47,672 nucleotides of DNA from Lachnospiraceae bacterium (GTDB taxonomy: Bacteria; Bacillota; Clostridia; Lachnospirales; Lachnospiraceae). The position numbers and the translations under genes are program-made. This document shows positions 33,143 to 39,828 of the stretch, in pieces (within the stretch, counting starts at the first letter, position 1; every line of letters begins with the position of its first letter). The stretch spans positions 1 to 47,672 of the forward strand of contig JAJQBS010000019.1 of assembly GCA_021203145.1 (NCBI GenBank), in the 5' to 3' direction. The notes below the pieces were generated by a model. It did not search any database, was not told the DNA's origin, and worked only from the letters and a program-made list of their open reading frames with translations.

Positions 33143-34207
33143 ATGAATGTCAGAAAAAGGTACAGAAGATTTGTCTGCGTACTTCTGTTTTTCAGCGTAC
33201 TGGCACTGATTGTGTGTGGATTGGCGGTGTTTCGGAATATGGAACTGCAAAAGAGCCAGATAGAGAGCAGCGCTTCCGTGACAGAGCGCAAAAAGGTCTA
33301 TCTTGGTGGAACGCCCATCGGTATTTACCTTGAGACGGACGGCGTGTTTGTGGTCGATACCGGCACAATCACGGCCGAGGATGGCACGGATTGCTGCCCG
33401 GCAAAGGACATTATACAGTCCGGCGACTATATCCAGGCGGTGAATGGGGAGCTGGTCAACACGAAGGAGGAGCTCATCGCGTGTATTGCAAAGTACGGTG
33501 AGGACGCGCTGATTCTGGATGTGGACCGCCAGGGTGAGCAGATCAGCCTGAAGGTGACTCCGGTCAGGGATTCGGAAGGCGAGTATAAAGCCGGGATCTG
33601 GGTGCGCAATGATACCCAGGGAATCGGGACGCTCACCTGGGTCGATGAGGACGGCTATTTCGGAGCGCTCGGCCATGGCATCAGTGACGTGGATACGGCG
33701 GAGCTTTTGAACATCCAGGGCGGCATTCTGTATGGCGCGGAAGTGGTCTCCGTCATCAGGGGCAGTGCAGGAACGCCCGGAGAGCTGGCCGGGATCATCC
33801 ACTACAGTGAAAGCTATAAGATCGGAATCATTGAGGAGAACAATGAAAACGGTATCTACGGACGTGTGACCGGGTTTTCGCTGGCCGTACAGGATCAGAC
33901 ACTCTATGAGACAGCGTTCAGGCAGGAGGTGGAGACAGGTCCGGCTACGATCCTGTGCACGGTGGACGGAACCAGGCGGGAGTATGATATCAAAATCCGG
34001 GAAGTGCGTTTAAACGGAAGTGATGTAAACAAAGGAATGGTAATTGAAGTGACGGATCCAGAGCTTCTGGAACTGACCGGCGGGATTGTGCAGGGCATGT
34101 CCGGTTCGCCGATCCTGCAAAATGGCAGACTGATCGGAGCTGTCACGCACGTATTCGTAGCCGATTCGACAAAAGGCTACGGAATTTTTATCGGAAACAT
34201 GCTTTGA
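33143..34207 (+). CDS. spoIVB: SpoIVB-type sporulation serine protease
   Basis: A 354-residue S55-family protease. In B. subtilis SpoIVB is secreted from the forespore into the intermembrane space and triggers pro-sigma-K processing. One N-terminal membrane segment (about residues 8-30), a PDZ domain (about 95-145, QSGDYIQAVNGELV), and the catalytic domain with H178 in ALGHGISD and S320 in GMSGSPILQNGRLIGAVTHVF are visible. The start at 33143 is chosen because GAGGTG lies six bases upstream; Met codons at 33095 and 33140 are less well placed. Its presence shows an endospore former. Confidence 0.95.
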   Translation: MNVRKRYRRFVCVLLFFSVLALIVCGLAVFRNMELQKSQIESSASVTERKKVYLGGTPIGIYLETDGVFVVDTGTITAEDGTDCCPAKDIIQSGDYIQAVNGELVNTKEELIACIAKYGEDALILDVDRQGEQISLKVTPVRDSEGEYKAGIWVRNDTQGIGTLTWVDEDGYFGALGHGISDVDTAELLNIQGGILYGAEVVSVIRGSAGTPGELAGIIHYSESYKIGIIEENNENGIYGRVTGFSLAVQDQTLYETAFRQEVETGPATILCTVDGTRREYDIKIREVRLNGSDVNKGMVIEVTDPELLELTGGIVQGMSGSPILQNGRLIGAVTHVFVADSTKGYGIFIGNML

Positions 34208-34231
34208 TACCGGAATAACAACCTGATTTCT

Positions 34232-34331
34232 GCCGTTGCAGGCACAACCTGTTACAGGTCACACTCTCTCCGGGTTATGCCCTGACCAAATTTACGTTGT
34301 TTCTGCCTCTGCAGCTGTGGTCTGCAACGGC
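34232..34331 (+). ncRNA. Candidate structured RNA element after spoIVB
   Basis: GCCGTTGCAG (34232-34241) and CTGCAACGGC (34322-34331) are a 10-bp perfect inverted repeat enclosing 80 bases. Inside, ACAAC can pair with GTTGT, ACCTG with CAGGT, and GGTCA with TGACC enclosing GGG/CCC. The element ends 24 bases before the promoter of the next gene, so it would be a 3' untranslated structure of spoIVB or a separate RNA. It is not a tRNA and no known family was recognised. Confidence 0.4.
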
Positions 34332-34354
34332 ATCCGGTGGGACACATAAAAATG

Positions 34355-34383
34355 TTGAGAATCTGACGCGTTTATATTATAAT
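34355..34383 (+). promoter_or_regulatory. Promoter of the MutS-like gene
   Basis: TTGAGA (34355-34360) and TATAAT (34378-34383) are 17 bases apart. The start near 34390 rules out the Met codon at 34382 as translation start. Confidence 0.75.
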
Positions 34384-34429
34384 GATACCGGATAAAACTC
34401 ATGATTTATCACAAAGGGAGGTCTTAGTG

Positions 34430-36154
34430 ATGGCAGAAGAGTTGAGCCTGTTTTATCCGCCCGGGAAAACCGCGCAGGAACAGAAGCTGCCGGACGCGAC
34501 GTACCACGACCTGTCCGTGGAAACAGTATGTGAGCCGCTCTCTGAAATGGAGCCGGAGCGTGCCATCCTGCGCAGGATGATGCATCGCATATCGGGAGAT
34601 CCGGACGTGGTGCAGTACCGCTGCGACGTATTTGAGGATATTCTGCGATTCCCGTCGCTGCGGGAGCAGATGCAGAAGCTTCTGGATCGGGTTGATTTTC
34701 TGAAGACCTATGGAAGCTTTGACAAAGGTTCTGATGCTGCGGGAGTCTGGGAGCTGGTACACCGGCTGGATGAGATGGATGAGTATATTCAGTGTGTGCA
34801 GTCCATCTACAAGGTATTAAATGAAAACGCGATTACATCGGAAGGACTGCGGAACCTGAAGGAATATGTGCGGAAGCTTTATGAGGACAGCGGTTTTGAG
34901 GAATTAAAAAAGGATATCGACGCCTTGAAGGTGGACGCTGCCAAGGTCAAAAGTGTGACGCTCGGGGTGAATCTGAATGACCGGTTTGAGCCGGTCGAGA
35001 CGGGGATTGTTTCCATCAATGAAAAGGCATTTACGAAATCAAATGTTATTTCCAATTTTTGTGAATTTTTAAACCGCGGGGATGACACGCAGAAGAATAC
35101 AGACTGGAAGGGCAATATGACTTTCCGCACGGCCGGGTTTGATTTGGACGAAGCGACGGAAAAGATGGGAAAAGTGGGGCTTTTGCGGGCGAATCCTATC
35201 CTGGCGCCGGGAATGGCGACAGTCGCCGATGACAGCCGGGGCGGCGACGTGATCCGGACGCTGGACCGGGCGATCAGCGCGATGCTCACCCGTACCGTGA
35301 AGAAGCTCAAATCTATTTTGTCAAAACACGTGTCGGTCAGCACACAAACAATTTCTGCCCTGATTCCGGAGTTTATGTTTTATATCCGTTGGGCCGAATA
35401 CATAGAAAACATGCAAAAGGCCGGTTTTTTTTTCTGCAAGCCGCAGATTCTGGCATCGGATGAGCGTGTCATGCAGGCGAAAGGGCTGTACAATTTTAAG
35501 CTTGCGCAGTCATTTTTTGAAAAGAAAGAACCGGCAGAGCAGATCGTGCCGAATGATCTTGATTTTGATGGCGGACACCGGATTTACATTCTGACTGGTG
35601 CAAACCGCGGCGGCAAGACCACGATCACACAGGCAGTTGGTCTCGCATTTCTGTTCGCGCAGAGCGGACTGTACGTCCCGGCACAGTCCTTTGCGTTCTC
35701 ACCTGCGGACAATATTTTTACGCACTATCCTGCGGATGAAAACCAGACGATGGATTTAGGGCGGCTTGGCGAGGAATCGAGCCGTTTCCGGGATCTGTTC
35801 CGGGCGGCGACGCCACAGAGTCTGCTGCTGCTCAACGAGTCGTTTTCAACGACATCTTTTGAGGAGGGATTTTTTATCGCCAGAGACGTCACAAGGATTC
35901 TGCGGCGCCTTGGCGTGAGAACAATTTACAACACGCATATGCATAAACTTGCCATGGAGCTGGACGAGCTTAATCAGGAGGGCGAGTCCGACAGCCAGAT
36001 CGCGAGCCTGATCGTTGAGACGGAGGAGGGGAACCGCTCATATCGCGTAAAGGTCGCGCCTCCCGGCGGAAAATCTTACGCATTGGATATTGCCCAAAAA
36101 TATGGAGTCACCTATGAACAGCTCGCCAGGGAAAAAGATGGAGTGTTGCAGTAA
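34430..36154 (+). CDS. MutS-family ATPase lacking the mismatch-recognition domain
   Basis: A 574-residue protein with MutS core/lever helices and a C-terminal MutS-type ATPase. Walker A is TGANRGGKTTITQ (for GPNMGGKST); the dimer/ATP loop is DENQTMDLGRLGEESSRFRDL; the Walker B region reads SLLLLNESFSTTSFEEG, with Asn where MutS has Asp; NTHMHKLA follows. It lacks domain I, so it should not read mismatches. Such MutS-like proteins are common in Clostridia but their role is unknown; a DNA-structure or ribosome-associated role has been seen for other MutS offshoots. AAAGGGAGG precedes the ATG at 34430. Confidence 0.85.
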   Translation: MAEELSLFYPPGKTAQEQKLPDATYHDLSVETVCEPLSEMEPERAILRRMMHRISGDPDVVQYRCDVFEDILRFPSLREQMQKLLDRVDFLKTYGSFDKGSDAAGVWELVHRLDEMDEYIQCVQSIYKVLNENAITSEGLRNLKEYVRKLYEDSGFEELKKDIDALKVDAAKVKSVTLGVNLNDRFEPVETGIVSINEKAFTKSNVISNFCEFLNRGDDTQKNTDWKGNMTFRTAGFDLDEATEKMGKVGLLRANPILAPGMATVADDSRGGDVIRTLDRAISAMLTRTVKKLKSILSKHVSVSTQTISALIPEFMFYIRWAEYIENMQKAGFFFCKPQILASDERVMQAKGLYNFKLAQSFFEKKEPAEQIVPNDLDFDGGHRIYILTGANRGGKTTITQAVGLAFLFAQSGLYVPAQSFAFSPADNIFTHYPADENQTMDLGRLGEESSRFRDLFRAATPQSLLLLNESFSTTSFEEGFFIARDVTRILRRLGVRTIYNTHMHKLAMELDELNQEGESDSQIASLIVETEEGNRSYRVKVAPPGGKSYALDIAQKYGVTYEQLAREKDGVLQ

Positions 36155-36230
36155 GGACGATCATATTGCTGACAATGATATTACTTTTGCAATACAAAAA
36201 AGATACCGTGAAAATTTTTGCGAAATGCAC

Positions 36231-36259
36231 TTGACAATTTATACAATATAAGATATTAT
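36231..36259 (+). promoter_or_regulatory. Promoter of the coiled-coil/sfp unit
   Basis: TTGACA (36231-36236) and TATTAT (36254-36259) are 17 bases apart in an AT-rich stretch; AGGAGG (36275-36280) serves the next gene. Confidence 0.75.
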
Positions 36260-36288
36260 TAAAATAAAAAGTGCAGGAGGAAACTGAC

Positions 36289-36813
36289 ATGGCTTTAACA
36301 CAAAATGATTTAATGGCGTTTTCGAAACTGTTAGACGGGAAGCTTGATGAAAAACTTTCGCCCATTCATGGCTATATGACAAAAATTGACGGACGATTGG
36401 ATGGCTTTGAGCAGAAAATTGAGGAAATACGGTCTGATTTAGATATTGTAAAGGAAGATGTCGGAATACTCAAGGAAGATGTCGGAATACTCAAGGAAGA
36501 TGTCGGAATACTCAAGGAAGCTGTCTGTATGCTTAAGGAAGAAGTCAAAATTCTCAAGGAAGCTGTTAAAAAGCTTGAAGCCAGAGTCACACAGCTTGAA
36601 TATCGTGTGAAAGCAATTGAGTTGTGCCTGGAAAATGAAATCAAAAGGGATATCAGAATTCTCGCAGAGAATTATCTTCCGGCCGCGCAGCACTATGAGA
36701 AGGCCGAAGAAGAGAGAAGAAAGCTGCGGGACGATGTAGGTGTATTGGTTATCACGGTGCAGCATCATAGCGAGGAGCTGTGTGAATTAAAAAAGATGCT
36801 CTCTGCTTCATGA
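36289..36813 (+). CDS. Coiled-coil protein with identical heptad repeats
   Basis: A 174-residue soluble protein of unknown function. After a variable head (residues 1-50) comes a continuous heptad region (about 50-115) built from KEDVGIL/KEAVKKL-type units, then helices ending in RDDVGVLVITVQHHSEELCELKKML. It has no signal peptide or membrane segment. Length and AT-richness differ from the neighbours, and strains probably differ in heptad number. I do not recognise a named family. It has its own promoter, and the next gene (phosphopantetheinyl transferase) follows within 25 bases, so they may share a transcript. Confidence 0.8.
   Translation: MALTQNDLMAFSKLLDGKLDEKLSPIHGYMTKIDGRLDGFEQKIEEIRSDLDIVKEDVGILKEDVGILKEDVGILKEAVCMLKEEVKILKEAVKKLEARVTQLEYRVKAIELCLENEIKRDIRILAENYLPAAQHYEKAEEERRKLRDDVGVLVITVQHHSEELCELKKMLSAS
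36451..36576 (+). repeat. 21-bp tandem repeat coding for heptads
   Basis: Six consecutive 21-base units from 36451 begin AAGGAAG. The first three (36451-36513) are identical (AAGGAAGATGTCGGAATACT plus C); units 4-6 are diverged. Each encodes one heptad KE-x-V-x-x-L. Confidence 0.92.
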
Positions 36814-36837
36814 ATGATATCGGGCTTGAGGACAAAG

Positions 36838-37533
36838 ATGGACATAAAATTCAGGACGTATACGATGACTACGGAATCGCTTTCCGATCCAGAATTATTT
36901 GCCTGGTATTATCAGCAGATGCCGGAAGAACGGAAAAGGAAGATTGACAGAACCGGAATGGAGCAGGATAAGAGGCTTTCCCTTGCGGCGGGAATCCTCC
37001 TCAGTCTTGGGCTTCAGGAATATGGATTGGACGCTTCTGGGTTACAAATCTGTGACAGCAAATATGGCAAACCGTATCTTCCGGATTTTCCGAAGATTCA
37101 TTTTAGCCTGTCTCATTCTGGAGAGATGGCTATGGCAGCATTTGCTGACATGGAGATCGGTTGTGACGTCGAATACCAAAAACGGGCAAATGAGAAACTG
37201 GCAAAACGGTTTTTCTGCCCTGAGGAATATGCATGGATGAAAGAATCCGGGGATGAGCTGGAGCAAAAAGAGCGTTTTTACCGTCTCTGGACATTGAAGG
37301 AGAGCTTTGTAAAGGCAATTGGTCTGGGGCTTCATCTGCCCTTGGATTCGTTTTGCTTTTCTGTCAGCCCGGCGGCAGACGAGGGCGAGGTATCTGCCAG
37401 GCGGGGATCAGACATCCGGATTACGCAGCAGGTTGATCAGGAACGATATGAATTTGAGGAGTATCGTCTCGGATCCTCAGGCGAGTACTGCGCTGCCGTC
37501 TGCCTGCGCAGCCTCGCGTCTGGCGCAAAGTAA
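36838..37533 (+). CDS. Sfp-type 4'-phosphopantetheinyl transferase
   Basis: A 231-residue enzyme that moves the phosphopantetheine arm of CoA to a carrier-protein serine. Motifs are HFSLSHSGEMAMAAF, GCDVEY (Mg site) and FYRLWTLKESFVKAIGLGL. The start at 36838 follows GAGGACAAAG; an ATG at 36814 directly after the preceding stop is less likely. No polyketide or peptide synthetase is in the window, so the target may be a fatty-acid carrier protein. The last residues (SGAK-stop) come from the dispersed hairpin repeat that begins at 37518. Confidence 0.9.
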   Translation: MDIKFRTYTMTTESLSDPELFAWYYQQMPEERKRKIDRTGMEQDKRLSLAAGILLSLGLQEYGLDASGLQICDSKYGKPYLPDFPKIHFSLSHSGEMAMAAFADMEIGCDVEYQKRANEKLAKRFFCPEEYAWMKESGDELEQKERFYRLWTLKESFVKAIGLGLHLPLDSFCFSVSPAADEGEVSARRGSDIRITQQVDQERYEFEEYRLGSSGEYCAAVCLRSLASGAK

Positions 37534-37556
37534 AACGACTAAAGTCGTTTACTATA
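37518..37556 (+). repeat. 39-bp dispersed hairpin repeat, copy 1
   Basis: Starts GTCTGGCGCAAAGTAAAACG and ends GTCGTTTACTATA. AGTAAAACGAC pairs with GTCGTTTACT with one bulged A. It matches 43190-43228 at 36 of 39 positions, the differences lying in the loop. It provides the last codons and stop of the phosphopantetheinyl transferase gene and ends in a TATAAT-like sequence 17 bases before the next start codon. Confidence 0.88.
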
Positions 37557-37574
37557 ATATGAGGAGGATGCAAT

Positions 37575-38525
37575 ATGAAAAAACCAGTTTTAGTAGTGAT
37601 GGCTGCAGGGATGGGGAGCCGGTATGGCGGGCTTAAGCAGATTGATCCCATTGATGAGGAAGGCCATATTATTATCGACTTCTCTATCTATGACGCGGTT
37701 TGTGCCGGTTTTGAAAAAGTAATTTTTATCATCAAGAAAGAAAATGAGGAGGATTTTCGCTCCACGATCGGCAATCGGCTGAGCGGCCATCTTGAGGTTG
37801 CTTATGTCTATCAGGATCTGGCTAACCTTCCGGAAGAGTTTTCTGTGCCGGAAGGAAGAGTGAAACCGTGGGGAACCGGACACGCGGTACTCTCCTGTCT
37901 GGGTGAGGCAGATGGGCCGATTGCGGTCATCAATGCGGACGATTATTATGGAAGGAATGCTTTCACGCTGGCATACAATTTTCTCGCGCGGGAATCCGAT
38001 GGGCTAAGCAGCCTGGAAGCTTCCCCTTCGGAGGGTAAAGGCCGATATATGATGGTCGGCTATCGCCTGGAAAATACACTCACGGAGAACGGTTCTGTGG
38101 CGCGCGGTGTCTGCGAGACGGACAACGGCGGTTATCTGAAAAAGATCACGGAGCGCACGCATATTGAAAAACGAGGTGGCGAGATTGCCTGGACGGAGGA
38201 TGACGGCGCGACCTGGCACCCACTTGTAGCCGATACGACCGTGTCTCTGAATATGTGGGGGTTTTCAGCGGACATCCTCACGCACCTGAAAGAAAAATTT
38301 TATACCTTCCTCGAAGAAAATCTGGAGAAAAATCCATTAAAATGCGAGTATTTCCTTCCCTTTGTTGTTGACGAGCTGCTCAGGGAGAAAAAAGCTGTGG
38401 TAAAAGTTGAGCAGACGCCGGACAAGTGGTATGGGGTGACATACAAGGAAGACAAGCCCGCGCTGATGGCCGCGATCCAGGACATGAAAGACGAAGGAAT
38501 TTATCCGCAGAGGCTATGGGAGTGA
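37575..38525 (+). CDS. Sugar nucleotidyltransferase-like protein
   Basis: A 316-residue protein of the NTP_transferase superfamily. The N-terminal VMAAGMGSRYGGLKQIDPI is the nucleotide-binding loop of glucose-1-phosphate thymidylyl/uridylyltransferase relatives, and VINADDYYG supplies the metal-binding Asp pair. The C-terminal half (residues about 170-316) is family-specific. The true substrate is unknown; such proteins often accompany cell-surface or choline/aminosugar metabolism. GAGGAGG precedes the ATG. A clear terminator follows. Confidence 0.85.
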   Translation: MKKPVLVVMAAGMGSRYGGLKQIDPIDEEGHIIIDFSIYDAVCAGFEKVIFIIKKENEEDFRSTIGNRLSGHLEVAYVYQDLANLPEEFSVPEGRVKPWGTGHAVLSCLGEADGPIAVINADDYYGRNAFTLAYNFLARESDGLSSLEASPSEGKGRYMMVGYRLENTLTENGSVARGVCETDNGGYLKKITERTHIEKRGGEIAWTEDDGATWHPLVADTTVSLNMWGFSADILTHLKEKFYTFLEENLEKNPLKCEYFLPFVVDELLREKKAVVKVEQTPDKWYGVTYKEDKPALMAAIQDMKDEGIYPQRLWE

Positions 38526-38571
38526 ATTTCAGAAATAAACACGATAAGCAATAGCTCGACAGAATCATACC

Positions 38572-38606
38572 AGAAGCAGAAGACATAACGTCCCCTGCTT
38601 CTTTTT
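38572..38606 (+). terminator. Terminator after the nucleotidyltransferase gene
   Basis: AGAAGCAG (38572-38579) pairs with CTGCTTCT (38595-38602), followed by TTTTA. Confidence 0.75.
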
Positions 38607-38649
38607 ATGCGCAGGACCGGGCAATGTCCGATTGCATCTTTACTCTCAT

Positions 38650-38704
38650 TTTACGGATTCTTTACATGAGATGGATTATGTTTTTTACATAGCCACACTA
38701 AAAT
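38650..38704 (+). promoter_or_regulatory. Candidate Pho box and promoter of pst operon
   Basis: TTTACG (38650-38655), TTTACA (38661-38666) and TTTACA (38684-38689) lie on one helix face with about 11-base steps (one step is degenerate). TAAAAT (38699-38704) is the likely -10, nine bases after the last half-site, and no good -35 exists, as in activator-dependent Pho promoters. PhoB from this window is the likely activator under phosphate starvation. Confidence 0.6.
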
Positions 38705-38769
38705 AAGCATCGTAATAAATAATCCATGTGAGAAAAACATTCTCAGCAAAAAGAAGGAGACGAACAATT

Positions 38770-39657
38770 ATGAAGAGAAAAGCAATTGCGGCAATGATCG
38801 CGGCAATGATGGTAGCAGGCCTTGGGACAACAGCTCTGGCAGATGCATCCGGTGACATTGTAGTATGCTCCAGGGAGGACGGATCTGGTACGCGCGGCGC
38901 GTTTATTGAGCTGGTTGGTGTAGAGCAGAAGGACGAGGATGGCAACAAGGTAGATATGACGACGGAAGCGGCCGAGATTACCAACAGCACGGCTGCGATG
39001 ATGACCAAGGTGGCGGGCGATGAGAATGCGATCGGATACATCTCTCTCGGCTCTCTGGATGACAGTGTGACGGCAGTGGCGATCGACGGTGTAGAGGCGA
39101 CAGTAGAGAACGTGGAGTCCGGCGATTACACGGTTGTACGTCCGTTCAACATTCTGACAATGGAAGAGGTCAGCGAGGAAGCACAGGATTTCATTGATTT
39201 TATCCTGAGTGAGGAAGGCCAGGCAGTCATCTCGGACAATGGTTACATCGCACTTTCAGAAGCTGAGCCGTTTGCGGGCGGCAGTGTATCAGGCAAGATT
39301 GTAGTCGGCGGTTCTTCATCCGTGACTCCGGTGATGGAAAAGCTGGCTGAGGCATATGCAGAGGTTAACGCGGATCTCGAGATTGAGGTCATGCAGAGTG
39401 ATTCTACCACAGGCGTGACATCTACGATCGACGGAAATTATGACATCGGAATGGCTTCCCGTGAGCTGAAGGAAGAAGAAGAGGCGGAAGGCATTTCCGC
39501 TACTATGATCGCGCAGGACGGTATCGCGGTAATCGTGAACAATGAGAGCGGCATTACGGATCTTACCACGGAGCAGGTTATGCTGATCTATACCGGTGAG
39601 ATTACGACCTGGGAGGAGCTCGCAGAGCTTCAGGCAGCAGAGACCGAAGCCGAGTAA
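38770..39657 (+). CDS. pstS: Phosphate ABC transporter substrate-binding protein, halves in swapped order
   Basis: A 295-residue secreted phosphate-binding protein. A signal peptide (residues 1-24, cleavage after ALA) contains no lipobox Cys. In canonical PstS the block GKIVVGGSSSVTPVMEKLAE ... STTGV ... DIGMASREL ... IYTGEI comes first and REDGSGTRGAF ... NAIGYISLGSL ... ILSEEGQAVI comes second. Here the second block occupies about residues 28-165 and the first about 174-285, that is, the protein is circularly permuted. Both phosphate-binding loops are intact, so binding should be kept. AAGGAG precedes the ATG at 38770. I believe related Clostridia share this order, but I cannot check. It is the first gene of pstSCAB-phoU. 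Confidence 0.92.
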   Translation: MKRKAIAAMIAAMMVAGLGTTALADASGDIVVCSREDGSGTRGAFIELVGVEQKDEDGNKVDMTTEAAEITNSTAAMMTKVAGDENAIGYISLGSLDDSVTAVAIDGVEATVENVESGDYTVVRPFNILTMEEVSEEAQDFIDFILSEEGQAVISDNGYIALSEAEPFAGGSVSGKIVVGGSSSVTPVMEKLAEAYAEVNADLEIEVMQSDSTTGVTSTIDGNYDIGMASRELKEEEEAEGISATMIAQDGIAVIVNNESGITDLTTEQVMLIYTGEITTWEELAELQAAETEAE

Positions 39658-39703
39658 AAACCAGAAGAAACGATCTGCCTCATGAAGGCAACAGGGAATG
39701 CTG

Positions 39704-39802
39704 TCGGCCACATGCACAGCACAGTATATTGCTTTTGAAAAAATGTGGCCGATAGCCGGGAGTACCAGTCAGATTGAGGACTCTTCAATATGGCTGGTGC
39801 TT
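39704..39802 (+). other. Two stem-loops between pstS and pstC
   Basis: TCGGCCACAT (39704-39713) pairs with ATGTGGCCGA (39743-39752), 10 bp perfect. ACCAG (39764-39768) pairs with CTGGT (39794-39798), with ATTGA/TTCAAT pairing inside, followed by GCTTTTCC. Such stems usually raise binding-protein mRNA over the membrane genes by partial termination or by protecting the 3' end. Confidence 0.65.
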
Positions 39803-39828
39803 TTCCATTATTTTACGAAGGAGACAGT

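Noticed and set aside
34232..34331. tRNA gene
   Set aside because: The closing stem is 10 bp, there is no T-loop GTTCGA or acceptor pattern, and arm sizes do not fit.
37553..37558. TATAAT at the end of the 39-bp repeat as a promoter for the nucleotidyltransferase
   Set aside because: No -35 at a proper distance and the start codon is only 17 bases downstream; not listed as a promoter.
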